A stretch of 64,000 nucleotides of DNA. Origin: Opisthorchis felineus. Its lineage: Eukaryota > Platyhelminthes > Trematoda > Opisthorchiida > Opisthorchiidae. The first letter of the stretch is position 1. Each line of letters starts with the position of its first letter. Location: assembly GCA_004794785.1 (NCBI GenBank), contig SJOL01008757.1:477750-541749 (forward strand), read 5' to 3'. Shown here one piece after another: positions 51,736 through 64,000 of the stretch. The notes beneath the pieces are model-generated. The model had not been told where the DNA came from, ran no database searches, and worked only from the letters and a program-made list of their open reading frames with translations. Position numbers and translations under genes: made by a program.

Positions 51736-54722
51736 GGTTTTTCTCTTCATTTTTTGTGCATCAGAAGACAACCTCAGGGCCGTGTAATACGGTTCATTTT
51801 AGGAAGGATTACTTAAAGCCGGAAATGACGTAAAAAGGAACGACCTAATGAGAAATGTGGTTGTCATGTGAACAGTGTTGCGCTCGAGCTATACAGATTG
51901 ACAGTTCAAAATGCAGCAGACCGAGGCCAGCTTTACCCTTGTCGATTCTGTTTACTTATTACCTCAAGAGTGGTTGCGTCACCTTCCAGGCTCCGGAAAT
52001 CAACTTTTTGGACTGCCAGTTTTTTACCCCGACATATGACTAGGAACGAGTATGGTGCGAGATACATCATCAATAAAAGCGACCATGTGCTAAACGGGTG
52101 ATTATAGCGTGATTCCCGGTTTGACACGGCCACCCAGGATGAGCCACACTAACAAAGGGTCGGATAAAGCAGGCAGCTTTGTCATTGACATTCCAACGAA
52201 AAACTCTTCCTTACTCGATGAGGGCAATTCAGTTCATGGCTGAGATAGACTGCAAGTTTATTTCGATCATAGGGGTCTTCGGTTATACTAGTGGTTACTC
52301 AGTGCTGTTTTTTTATAAAAAGAATATTCCTGTTAGGAACAATATGCGTCCGACCCACTTATGGTTTGCAAAGCATTCGTTTGCCTGTCAGTCAAAAACT
52401 CTAACTAACTCCCTGCTATTGTCCAGTTTCCGCGATACTTTAAGGATTTTGCCAAAAACTATCCTTTTGCAAGTATTCTTTTCTTTCGTAACTAAGGTAT
52501 TCATAGGCACAACCATTTTTAGAACAAATGAGCACTGATACATAACACTGGTTTATTATTATCACGATAATTTGCTGGAATTGTCTGCACATCATTTTTC
52601 GTCACCAAATCCTTCTTTCTTGGACTACACAGGACTACGGAAAACACTGCTCAAAGACTTTGTCCGGGTATATACGCTTGGCCGCTTTGGGGTTCGACAT
52701 TGGAGTCACTCATTTCTTCCTTGAGCACGAGTAAAAAGGAAGGGAGGCACCTGATCATGAATACTCCAGTCAAATTTAAAAAATCACTCGGAATTATTTC
52801 GAAAACTGGTGCGGCCAAATGTAGTCCTTTAAGCGACTTTCTTGTAGAAACCTTTAATAACCGATGAATTTGCTAAGTTATGCATTAACTTGAGATGTGA
52901 AGTCGCAACGGAGAACCCCATACCATATTATAAAGATATATGCTCAGATAAAAGATAAAGGTATGCTCAGGCAGGATGGCAGGTAGAGAGAACATAAGGG
53001 AGATTCCTTTTTGATCCCATCACATCCTGGACCAGCGATGAGCAACAATCCAGAATTACCCTGATGTCTACGATTACAGTTGTTCTTCAGCTCCCCACAT
53101 AAGTAGAACAACATAATAAAGTTCCAGGTTGACTTGGCCGAGATCTGTAGTGTTAATCCGGGTTCGCTACAAGATAACTGCGGACATAAGACAATAGTCC
53201 CAGTGTTTTCTGCAATTTCGTAACTCTTAACAGCAACGCTTATATGGGGCTGATAGTGGTGAGTTTTGCGTGACCGTAACTTAGAAGTCTGGATTAGATA
53301 CTGTAATACATTATTTGGCGTGAAGAATAAACGTAATTCTCTCAGTAAAAGTCGTAGTAATAGTATTAGATATCATAGCGTCTCGTAAAATCGTATTCTT
53401 TCACTCACTGTCAGCATAAAAAATATTAATAAACTTTCCGGTAGAAATAATGGGAGTCTAAAAATAAGTGAATATGGTGAAGCCTCCAAGATCTCTCTAT
53501 TAGCTTCACAGGGGCAGAACTAGTGCTAAAATTATCAACTTTTGAACAGACAGTCCTGGTTCCATTTTCTTGACAACCTCTGCCAAACGAGAGGCGATAA
53601 ATCTATTCTGGCGCCTGACAAGCCGAAACCCACACAGCTTCATAGTACAATTGTTATCTAGGGTATGCTTTGTTGTAGGTGTCCTGGGCTCATTGTTATT
53701 TGACCGAAGGGGCCAAGTGTTATGACGTACGTCCAGACAGTGGTTTTTCAGTTCCACCTACGTACATGTTTTTACACGTCTCGTCGTATTGGAAGACATG
53801 GGTTACGGTGGCCAGACTAGTTAGGCTAGTGTTCGTTGGCAGAACGGGTAGTCCTGTAGTTACGAACAAGCATACCATGTTTGCCGCTTGAAACGCGTGG
53901 TGTACGCGGTGAAACGCGGTTTAGATTTAGAACCCTCGTTGATTACGATTGCGGTCTAATTGCCTTTAATTTACAGCTGTTTATAGACTCTCTTTTTACG
54001 GGCTTAAGTGGTTTACAGATTTATGCAGAGGCGAGTAATTCCCGGCGGAAGCGTCTGGATATCCATTTCTATTCAAACGACTTTGGAGGGACTCACAGTC
54101 GACTTCTAATTAGCTAGAGGAGCAGATTTGAGCGCTACGTATAAAAAGAGTCCGTGGAAGCGTCATCTATAAGTTGACTCAGACGAAACTACTAAAATAT
54201 AGGTGACCTATTACACCGAATTTATGATGAACATCCCAACGTATCGACGCATCTGATTGCCGACAACACAATACGTTGAGGAAAGTGTGTGTATTGTTTT
54301 TCTCAGGTTCAGTTGTACACATGATAAGTGGGTGTAACAAAGCACAATTAAGTGCTTTTATGCTTTTTTAGACAGTAAATGAGCCATCCATGTAGCGTCT
54401 GTAACAATACAACTCGTTTACATCACCTTGTATTCGATCCTCAAGGCCTAACATAAAAACAAGGTTACAAACAGAACAAGATTCTTTGCGCGAACTAGAG
54501 CGAATCTCTTTTGGTTGTAGGCTTGTTTCAAATTAATTGGCGAGGAACACGGTTTCACATTTTGTGAGCAACTAAAATTATTTGCACAGAGAGCAATCGG
54601 AGGTTAACTTTGTCCGGCCGTACATAAATAATCGGGCTAGTTTCCTACGGTAGACACAAAATTAAAGTCGAACTTGGTAGGGAGGTCAAGCTAAGCTAGC
54701 CAACTTGGGGAACGGCAACCGA
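51736..54722. other. Non-genic stretch
   Basis: A 119-codon open frame at 52179-52538 and shorter ones nearby show no recognisable domain. Likely intergenic or intronic. Confidence 0.35.
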
Positions 54723-54998
54723 TCACTGCTTATCAGACAGATCAGAGAACAACTCGGACTGAATCGAAGATATTTTATCACTGTAGTTCTCAGTCATGAA
54801 GGCGAACTGATCTTCGTCTGGCGGACTTACAGATCCACAAGAAATTCTGTCGGAGTGCTCTTTCACTGAAGTTATGGGTTTTTTATTTTGGAGTGGATGA
54901 ATTATGAAAATATTGCATTTACTAGTATAGTTATAATCAGAGGAAACCGCTAAAAGAACGCAAATCTGAACAAATATAATTCCCAACAACCAATCCAT
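54723..54998 (-). CDS. Possible small secreted protein or first exon
   Basis: A 91-codon frame from an ATG, not recognised. The first residues MDWLLGIIFVQICVLLAVSS form a typical signal peptide: a short start, a long hydrophobic core and small residues before a likely cut near 20-21. The mature part starts near DYNYTSKC and is polar and acidic, with two cysteines, one N-glycosylation-type NYT and a serine-rich end (SSIQSELFSDLSDKQ). The composition contrasts with the random frames around it. It could be a small secreted protein or the first exon of a longer one; no clear donor site or poly-A signal was seen, and signal-like peptides can arise by chance. Confidence 0.35.
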   Translation of the reverse strand: MDWLLGIIFVQICVLLAVSSDYNYTSKCNIFIIHPLQNKKPITSVKEHSDRISCGSVSPPDEDQFAFMTENYSDKISSIQSELFSDLSDKQ

Positions 54999-55149
54999 GC
55001 GGACTGCTTAGAATCGTCGTCTAAGCTTCAATAAATTTTAGCTTTCATTCATGCTTGTGTTATTGCCATCAATAATTGAGTGACATTTATGGACATCGAC
55101 GGGAATGCGCTGTCGCTGTCACGAGTTAAATGAGTATCGGATCATCGCT

Positions 55150-55222
55150 GATTTGTTCTCTGAGCTGGGAAATTTGCTTTCAAACGTTTCATCACCAATT
55201 GAGGTGATATCATCAGCGCGGT
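55150..55222 (-). ncRNA. Hammerhead-like motif in a probable repeat (weak)
   Basis: The minus strand reads CTGATGA (55216-55210), a T, then ATCACC and GGTGAT separated by six bases, then GAAACGTTT. The six-base stem II is perfect, and AACGTT is a palindrome after the GAAA box, as in dimer-type hammerheads. Against it: an extra base sits between CTGATGA and stem II, the 11.1 position is not the usual C, and no stem I pairing was found. It may be a degenerate or variant ribozyme. Confidence 0.3.
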
Positions 55223-56680
55223 GTTAAGGAACAGAGTGAAGCGTAGCGGTGAGTCAGTGGTTTTCGAGACATTAGTAATGTATGTATGCCTGCCAATTAT
55301 TTCTCCATTACCTCTACTTTGTCGTTACCCAAAGTTTTGGGCAAATATGCCTTCCTCCAACTCAACCGTCGACTTTTCATGCATGCCACACGAAGCCTGT
55401 ATTTGTTTCCGACTCTTCGGGTTGAAAAACAACTAGTCACATGAATATCATTATCGATCTTCTCAATCCAATTTAAATAATATTCCAAGGGGTTCAATAT
55501 CTCGATTCCGAGATGTGAATGTAAAATGTTTATGCAAATGTGCGCAGGGCTTGATTGGTCGCGAATGAGAGTTTCAGACAGTTTGGGGAGTGACTTCCGT
55601 AACGCGGATGGCTAGGGAACATGTAACAAGAGACGTCAAACATGACGGCGCACATGGTGCATACGTATTGGACGTGCACCTTCCGCCAGTTACTGGACAA
55701 ACCAGAACGATGCATTTTTTCCAAATTTCACCGATTCATCTACACGCTATTCTAATCTTAGGTTTGGACCGACTGCAACTTTCACATCGAGTGTGATTAA
55801 TAACCTCTAGAAATTACGATATTTGTTCAGTCCACATAGTCTATTCAGAGAAACCTAAACACTGCCATTGGACACAGACTCTCTCCAAACAATCAGGTAA
55901 CCACAGACAACAAGCCCATGTGACTTCGCTCTGCACTCGCAAGTTCGAGGCCATTCGTCTCTCCGAAAGACAACCATGTCCGTATGGTTCGATCAGATTT
56001 TGAGGCTTGTACGAGACAAAATAAAGATAATGCATTCTCACTCCAAAAAGACTTTTTGACTGCTTTAGCCACTATACTTTTCACTGGTGACAGGGTAGCT
56101 CAAAATCTTTCATTATCACCAGATAACCCAATTGTTTAGCTTTTGCTCTTGGATCTATTCCTTTCGCTGGTACCAGAAAACGTGTATGGGCTGCGTGAGC
56201 CATCAAAAAAGTGGTTCTCCGGGGAACTAAGTTAATTAATCCAATAAATTCCAATTTACATCAGCATCGTCTATAAGCACTGATTTGGATCTACATATCC
56301 CCCAAGAGTTACCTTTGCTAAACGAAGCCTAGAAACAACATCCAGACTTAAAGATCATCATGAGTTGGAGAACAATATGTACTTGCTGAGGTGTTGTTCG
56401 CAATTGTTCAAAGTTTACTTCGTCCGCATGCAGTGCAATTCCTTCAATTGTTTTCAAGGCGTTTTGCAAAGCTCGTAGAGCTGATCACTACCAATGCAGG
56501 TCGTCTTTCAGCGCACATAATAAAACTTTTGTCTCCTAGTAATGTTATGAGCGCAAAGACTACACAAAATCATGAGTACAAAGAAGCTATCAAACAGGGT
56601 TTGGTAACACAAACTAAACGCAACTTCCGACTGGCCAGAACTTGTCTGTAGTGTGTGGAGAACGGAAATCAGCTAGACGG
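55223..56680. other. Non-genic stretch
   Basis: No recognised gene or element. Confidence 0.35.
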
Positions 56681-56684
56681 GTTT

Positions 56685-56735
56685 GGCTGAGTCTCCTGTT
56701 ATATTCAAACAAGCTTGCAAATGAGTGTGCGCAAA
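56685..56735 (-). repeat. Short fragment of the hammerhead repeat arm
   Basis: CTGAGTCTCCTG, then AAGCTTGCAAATGAGTGTGCGC, resembles GTGAGTCTCTCGC and TTTGCAAATGAGTGTATTTC from the 51.7-kb arm, in the same order. Confidence 0.4.
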
Positions 56736-59700
56736 GTCATCAAACCCAATACGAACAGGTCTCCCAGTGGATACTTTCATATTAACGATCATCTTTATGG
56801 TCAAGGGTCACAGAATTCCGGATGAAAGACACCGCAAAGAAACGGCACTGGTACAAATATGCTAGAGCTTCGGACTCAAGAGCGTTCGGGTAGAGTTCCT
56901 AGGTTATCTTGCTGCAAGTATTGTACCAACAAGCGCTAACAGACCATTCGAAGTCATCCCATTATCCTTCATTCTCAGTGTAGCATTAGTCGCAATCTCA
57001 CATCTCTCCCACCAATTGTCTGAACTAAATAGAACCTGTTGTTTAACCTCTTTTTGCTTGTCTTGGCTGGTGTAACTCGTATGGCAATAAATCATTGTCC
57101 TCACGGTTAGAAACAAATTTTCGGTTGAAAGGTTGATCACGGGTCAGTAGTGCGGTGGACTTTCACCTATGTTGAGCCAGTATAGCACAAAACGGACAAG
57201 GCAGTGGACTGAAGTTGAAAGGTCAACGTTTGAACGGTCACATTCGAATTTGCCACCGGACCTAGATTAAGCTCTTTGGAATTGGGTAAAAAATAAAGGA
57301 CGTGAACGGAATACCCCTGGTCTGATAGGGGTTCGTCATTTCTCGGCTGGATTGTTGTCGCATACTTTTCAGGGAAAACGTTTTCAGCTGTACACTTGCA
57401 AGCAAACACTTTAGGAGGATTAAAAATCCTTTGAACCACCGCAATGAATCGCTATGTGGGAGGAAATTTCTTATTTCGCCACTCCCAATACGACATCTAT
57501 GAGCTTCAGATTTGATCCTACGGAACCAGATGACAAGAGTACACTTTGCAAACTATATGCCCAACATTCCTACTTATTGACTGGACATGTTAGTCTTTTG
57601 TGCGATAACCATCTCAGACCGACCAACGTCCCGTCTTGGTGACCATCACCCACGGACATTTTATGACACCATAATCAGTCGGTTTTCGCCTTAGCGTTCG
57701 CATTGTGATCACTTAGCTCATAATTTGGCATATTGTTCGTGATAACAACTAATTCATTACCAGTGGTATGCCATGACGTCATAATCGGGCGTCCATTCTA
57801 TCCCGATCAAAAGACAACAATGAGGTAACTACCTCTCAAACTCACATTCCACTCGTATTCCAGTGACGTGTTCATCCATTTTTCACCATCTAACACCTAC
57901 TCACTTATAGTGTTTTTCCTTGTATGCAGTTGCTAAGTTGCAGTAGTTCTGCATCGGAAATCAAACATGTAAATGCTAACAGAAGTTACAAGCATTTAAC
58001 TGAAGGGGACTTGGCTTTCAGTCCAAACCGTTCACATAACTATCTGTAGAGAGATGCCTGCTCCTAAGGACATTAATTAGGCCATGATGTAGTAAGGCTA
58101 CATAATAAGAAACATCAAAACAACGTCCATCTAATTTCCTCAAGTCTTCCAATAGTCTCCACGAGGCCTAAATACAATCGATCAAATCGTACAAGGGATA
58201 CTAAGGACGGGAATATGATGCCAGGAAATTAGGACCAACAATGCTTTGCAACCTGGAGGATTTGTTCTATTCACTGTCACCCATTCCCTTCTAAATCCAA
58301 CTGTATACGGATAATTCAGTTCAAATTTTAGACGATGCTCAAAATTTTGCTTGCTTTTTGTTTACCTTTCCGGGCGCTTTAGCCTTAAAATAGTGGGTCA
58401 CCATTTCCGTCTCAGTTCGTGTTTTGTTTTTACAAATGCATACTTTTCCAGCGCAGAACTTCATGCTCTACCGAACGGCTTCTGTTGGATCCATTGGCCC
58501 GAATTCTAACACACTGCCAAACAAGCACTAAATGGACTACTTTGCTGTCCCCATTTAAACCAATAAGATACTAGATTTATGGTTGGTATTGGTAGGTCGT
58601 TCACCAAAACCCCGAAGTACCATTGCAATTCAAAGGGAATGAGTTCGAGTGCGGTGACGTAAATAGGGATCAACCGGATATTTATTTCTGTTACGTCTAC
58701 AAGAACGCTATCTGCTTCCTACCTACTCCGTATTTGGACTTAGCGTATTCAACATCGAGTCCACTCTTAAATGCCCGAAGGGCACAAATAATATGTTTGG
58801 TTAATTTACAAATGCACATTATGCCAAAAAATAGTCTCAAATTATTTTGTGGAAATGGTAACTTTTTCTGCAAATGCTGCACGCACCGCTGATTTTGGTG
58901 TCTGATCGTAACTCACAGTTTTGGCATTTTCGCCGCTTGCTTGGCTGCTTAGATTCCCCAGATGTTGATGGTCGTTTTCTCCGCTCTAGTGATTCCAGTT
59001 TATGTTTCCTCTACTTTCAAGGGATTTGCTGTCTTAGACACTCAAATACATCATTGCGGTGTTTTGTGAGTTGCAGTTAGCACGTCATCGTTTTAGTACT
59101 GCGCCATAGAGGTTCAAGGTTCATCATTTCCTCAAGTGATCGGATCGTCAAGCATTTCTATGGCATGGCAAACTAGACATTTGCTGGTGTCTGCGGATTA
59201 TTCTAGTATGCCATTATGTGCAGGATAACCGTCTATAGTGGCTGAATCCTCAAGGGATTACACTTTCTTCCCTACAGCGAAGCTACAAGAAGATCGCTGG
59301 TCTTGGCAATGCGATCAGTGGTTCAGATTGCTGCTTCCCACTACTTACTGTCAGAACTATACAAGCTCCATTTCCAGTAGAACAGCATGAGCAGCTTGAA
59401 AGATTTTCTGTGTATAAATTGTAGCAGTATCTGCGTACTCGGAGGCTAACACGTCTATACTACTGGCGTGTCAGTAACAGGGATATACTTGTTGCTGCAA
59501 TCGGTTTTACAAGTAGGCACGTGCGTTTGACTCATTATGACGTTGAGTTTTGTTCGACTTTTGTGTACCGATGAACACATATCACTATTCAATATGACGA
59601 TTGGGGTAGCTAGCGGTTGCACTCAGCCGTATAGTGTGCATCCAAGTGTTAAAATTCTGCACCGGAAATGTACACGCTGGTAAAGATTAAGTGAAAACTG

Positions 59701-62547
59701 ATATGGGTGGCGTGAGTGAGTAAATTTCCCGTCAAAATTCACCCGAAAAGCCAAGAAGTCACGTATTTTTCAACAAATACTTCCGATAAAACAAACTGCT
59801 CGATTTTCGTCTCGCAGGCTTACTTCCTTTTTTTGAATATAACAATCTTCTACAGTTTTCATCCTCCGAATTGGAACCTCTTATCAAAGGAACCATTTTG
59901 TCCCGCTCTCGCGGTATTCGCCATTTTAATGATTAGTAAAATGCTGACGCTTTAAGAAGGAACCGGAGAATTTCGATAATTGTGGCCCTACGACTGCTAG
60001 TATAGACCATGTTCCTTCCAGAAATTTAGAAGTGCATTCAATGTTTGGCTTCAATGAATGAAGGAGTTCAAAATCGAGGTCTGGTTCCAAATGACACGTT
60101 TGGTCTGCACTCCTGATGCTGCCTCATGAGCATGGCAGTGGGATACAGGCAGGTGGTTGCTTGGCTAGTGAAATGGAGAAAGCCACAAAATGCACCGTGG
60201 ATCCCCCAATCCAACGGCGGTTGGTTTGGTTCTTTTACGCCCTGAACACCAATAGGTAGTGTGAGTTCAATCAGGTGATGAAAAGTCTCCGTGGTTAGTA
60301 AACCAGATGATAAGATCAAGAATGAATGATCGCATCATGAGATGTACTTTTCCCTCAAAAGCTAGAATGACTATCGTCTGATTCAGTCGAAAATATGTCA
60401 CGAAACGTTGCTAGTCCAAAGCATAACTGTTAGTGACCCTCAGTTAAACTGTACATTGCCATCGACATTCAGTGATACCACATAACTTTTCACTTATTTT
60501 CCACCTTTCGCTGCTTTCCGGAACTGATGTACTCTAGCCTGTGCTTCTAAATCGCACCGGCAAATGCAGAGAGAATACTCCCTTCCAAGTGTCACGATTT
60601 CGCTGCCTGCAAGCCCTGCTTAATCAACCTCCGGTACAAACCGTAGTAATTCCAATTTCAGGCGTCCTCAGGTAGGCTTTTCTTTTAAAGTCAATGCAAA
60701 TTGATTACCCTGATAACAAACGCGCGGAAAAACCCAAGCATATCGATAATCTGGCTAGTTTCAGCTTGTTTAGAATGCCGACTGTGTATTCCATCGGCAT
60801 ATATGACCAGGAGATGAAAGACAAGCCTACTATTGTTGGACCACGTTACGCTAAAGCGTTGTGACATTTGATCAAGATGTCAACAGTGATAATTCAGGGA
60901 ACCCATAGTTACAACTCTATGGTAGCGACGGCGAATCTGATTGCGTTGGTGAATGACAAGTAAAAACGGAGAGATCCTGTGTCCGTTTGATGAGCCGCAG
61001 TTTACTTGATCCAGTTAATGCCATTCCGTAAACAAACTAGACGTTTGCGACTCTAGTCGCACCCCATGTTTATTACCCATTGTACAAGGATTTTATTTCA
61101 AACCGGATCAGTCTGCACGAGCATAGCTTGAAACATAAACAAATATGAAGAATTTCTAGGAAAAGAATATTTGAACACTCGCAATCCGTTCGCTTGAGTA
61201 CTCTATTAATGAATGAAAAACTTCAACAAGAAATTTAACCGAGCTAATCGCCTGACTAACCGGACCTAGTTTAGAAATGACCATGAAATCAACGTTTCAG
61301 GGGAGGTTGGAGGCAATTCATGGATTTACAACGTTGTAAAATTCCTCTCTTGACAAAAATCTTCATCGGATTAACTGATTAGGTTGCAGTTTTGTTCACA
61401 TCTTAAAGCGGTCGAATGATCCGTAGTTATTTAAAACTCCTATTAGAATGATAAATTTATTCCTGGTTTTACATCAACCCTACAATAACCGACAGCTTCA
61501 ATCGATTACAAATTTCCTTTTGAAGTATTCAGTTAAGGATGCACGTTCTGCGTTGTACATAAAGACCAAGTTCATTCATACTAATCGGAGTTTAGGAGTT
61601 ACGTCTTTAAAAATACTGGAGATCATTAAGAGACTGAGTTGACCATGTCTGTGTACAGGTGTGTTATAACACGGCAGTATGTGTGTGGAATTCCGAGCAC
61701 CAGCAGCATTTTGCTGTTCTTGAAATGAAACCAGGCCAAAAGCTTTCATGATTCAACTGCAGTGAATTATCGGCCACAGTTGCACTCCTATCCTACCGTC
61801 ATTTTCAGTCAATCAATAAAGCTAAATTCAGTTTTGTCCAATCACATAGCTGCTTAGAAATGATGCGCGACAAAGCAGTTCTAGTGTGATTGTACATCAA
61901 AAGATATTCATTTCCTTGTACTTTTCTAACCTCTTGTTTCTTTTACACTGTGTTGTATGCTGTATGTTCTCTATTTGTCTCACTTTTTTGTTTTGTTTTC
62001 CATCTCTTGAACTTTTCTTCTGTTATTTACAACGGTACGCTTTTGGCATGCAGGCTCATTCGGATGACATCAAACAGTTATCGGATTTTCTCTGACGGTC
62101 ATTTCACCTAGGCACCCAAATTTGACAGGTCTAACGTCAGACAGTGAACAGTAGGGGTTACAGGCGGCCGAACCACGTCTCCCATTCCATCTCACAGCAT
62201 GTGTCCATGGACACTTAAGTCATTCCAATTTAGTTGCAGCTGAAAGGCGGTGAGCCTTAAGGACATTGGCGTCCAGGTTTTCCTCATTTTTTTTAAATTT
62301 TGGTAGCTCACAATGAGAGTGACTGATGAGATGTGAGACAGCTGTATTCGCAAATTATACTGGCTAAATTATATGCATTGGGATCCAAAAGCCAAGATGT
62401 TTTTTTTCGGGTGGTTGTTTCACGTCCGGATTAAACTTAGGGACTAGGAGAACTCCACCACGTGATCAAGTGTCTCCCAGCCGATTTTAATGGTTTTCGT
62501 CCTACTTTTACGAATGAAGATCAAGCAAAAACAAGACCCAGCCTACT
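56736..62547. other. Non-genic stretch
   Basis: Several short open frames (57167-57444 minus, 58623-58892 plus, 59716-59955 plus) with no recognised domain. Nothing else was identified. Confidence 0.35.
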
Positions 62548-62880
62548 AGCGAAATCCACTCATTTGCAAACTAATTCGGTTTTAACGACAGACTGAATCA
62601 AACCTCAGGTGAATGTGCTACATAAAGGTCGCTTCATGTTTAGGTTTTTATGACTTTCGGGATTTTGCAGTGTATCTTCTCGATGGAGCACACTACTCAC
62701 AAGTTTGCTGAAAACTCCTTGACAGTCCCCGACCGGTCGCACACACTTCGGGGCCCATCAGGTAGGCGCAGTCACTGAGTCTCCATCAACTTTATGTTCT
62801 ACTTGAACACCAGATTGTACACAATAAACAAAATACATTCATTTGCAAACTTAATTGGTTCTAATGGGGGATCCAGCTAT
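62548..62880 (-). repeat. Hammerhead repeat, full unit plus start of a second
   Basis: The arm start CATTTGCAAACTAATTCGG at 62561 recurs as CATTTGCAAACTTAATTGG at about 62840, a direct repeat with a period of about 279 bp. One unit holds, in order: the arm, GAATGTGCTACAT, a middle part, GCACACTACTCACAAG, GCTGAAAACTCC, the antisense hammerhead (62721-62773), TTCTACTTGAACACC, and a linker back to the arm. This defines the unit and shows that it can occur head to tail. Confidence 0.75.
62721..62773 (-). ncRNA. Eroded hammerhead ribozyme
   Basis: The minus strand reads GCCTACCTGATGGGCCCC, then GACCGGTC. Compared with the 51.5-kb copy, CTGATGA has become CTGATGG, the GAAA box has lost two A residues, and stem II is mispaired on its 3' side. 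The palindrome ACCGGT and the cleavage-site C remain. It is not expected to cleave. Confidence 0.7.
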
Positions 62881-64000
62881 ATCTCAAAAAAAACTTATGA
62901 ACAGTTTGTTCAGTCAAGAAAATATACCGCGTTTTTTCGAACATCGTACCAAGTGAGACATAAGAGTCCTTTGCACAGTACATCCATTTGGATAATATCG
63001 AAAAAAGAGATTTAGCCTTCCGTTAAAACCAGTTTGTGCACAATTTATTATTCGGATCGAACTTGTCCGTTCCTGCAAATGAGGGCCTAAGTGGACATCA
63101 GTTCTGACCTCTCTCAGCGGTTAGATTAAATCAGTGCTGAAAAATGTCTGAACACCTTTGTGCATCAACCCTCATCCAACGCTAAAAAAAGTTCGATGAA
63201 TGGAATGTGAATGAATGATTGTCTGGAGAGCAGCTGAGGGTAGAAGCGGGTTCCGAGCATTGTTACCACACAAAGCATCACCACACATTGCACTGACGAT
63301 GAATTTCAGTCTGCCGTTGGTCTATCAAAACAACTAATGAGAGAACAGATGTGATCGATAAATGGGATGTCTCTAGAGGAAGCCACGCCTACGTCGAGTA
63401 GATTCCGTTTTCAGTTTGAGCGTGAATATATCCGGAAAGTGAGTGTCTGATTAACAGTTAATTTAGTGTACCAAAAAGGTTTGATATTCATGGCTGGCAG
63501 TTGCACCTGCTGCAAATTCTGACTGTCTGATTCCCACACAGAAATAACGGCATCGAGAAATTAATACGAAAAAAAACTTTTTTTGATGGGATTTGCAAGA
63601 ATGTCCGCACACTGGTCCATGGCGGCTTTCAGTGCATTGCACTAACAGCAAACCAACTAGCGCCAGAATGTCAAAGCTGAGCTGTCTGGTTGTTGCACTA
63701 GCCGTTTCTGCGATGTTGGCTCAGTCTAAACCAAAGGAAACAGAGTTATGTATAAAACCGCACATCTAAGAAGGTGAAAGAAAGGTCGGTGTGGACAGTT
63801 GGGCGTTGATGTCATCCGGTACGGGGTTAGAACGTATGAATAAGTAAGCCAACAGCTTTTATGCAGAGGGGAAGTTAATATCACTTTAGAACACGGAAGT
63901 AGCAAATATCTATGTTCTCGGTGCATCTCGGCTGACCAATACGCGCATACTAAGTATGGTGCTGCTATAAATTGTTGGGATATTTTACCGCTAAGTCAGC
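62881..64000. other. Terminal stretch, no gene seen
   Basis: Short open frames only. No repeat copies were recognised beyond about 62880. Confidence 0.35.

Noticed and set aside
52179..52538. 119-codon open frame on the + strand
   Set aside because: No domain, no convincing start or splice context and an arbitrary-looking composition.
1..64000. CRISPR arrays, rRNA genes, bacterial operons or true tRNA genes
   Set aside because: No regularly spaced repeats, rRNA blocks or intact tRNA genes were seen. The only tRNA-like parts belong to SINEs.

Overview
The window looks like nuclear DNA of a flatworm, most likely a digenean trematode and perhaps an opisthorchiid liver fluke. It is mildly AT-rich and intron- or intergene-like. 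It has no bacterial-style gene packing, no long cellular open reading frame and many decayed retroelements. The taxonomic guess rests on remembered family features: a tRNA-headed SINE whose translation carries strings common in predicted fluke proteins (MAQWLE, RKVRGSN, SRLGQPG, LVLPSG), a Penelope-like element, and hammerhead-bearing short repeats resembling the ribozyme satellites known from schistosomes. No database search was possible.

Layout. 0-15 kb is mostly featureless, with a worn non-LTR retrotransposon tail at about 1.9-2.3 kb. A possible internal exon with good splice sites and matching phases lies at 15.3-15.6 kb. A decayed hammerhead repeat lies at 19.05 kb. The clearest protein-coding feature is a Penelope-like retrotransposon on the + strand at about 24.7-26.5 kb, with a nearly complete reverse transcriptase and a GIY-YIG endonuclease, broken by a few stops and frameshifts. 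A tRNA-derived SINE follows at 28.1 kb. Two diverged copies of a second tRNA-like repeat sit at 28.9 and 33.7 kb. From 41 to 63 kb there are scattered copies of one short repeat family (about 279 bp per unit), including an inverted pair at 45.0-45.2 kb, a copy at 51.5 kb holding a core-complete hammerhead ribozyme, and a direct-repeat copy at 62.5-62.9 kb. A deleted mariner transposon with perfect terminal repeats and TA duplication lies at 49.5-50.4 kb. A small open frame with a convincing signal peptide is on the minus strand at 54.7-55.0 kb.

How the parts relate. Nothing here forms an operon or pathway. The notable theme is the hammerhead motif: one copy keeps every core nucleotide I can check, with a palindromic ACCGGU in place of a normal stem III, a design known from Penelope-associated hammerheads that act as dimers. 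Several other copies of the same repeat are decayed. A Penelope-like element sits in the same window, but I cannot show that the repeats belong to it. Long stretches between features appear to be intron or intergenic DNA with worn simple repeats.
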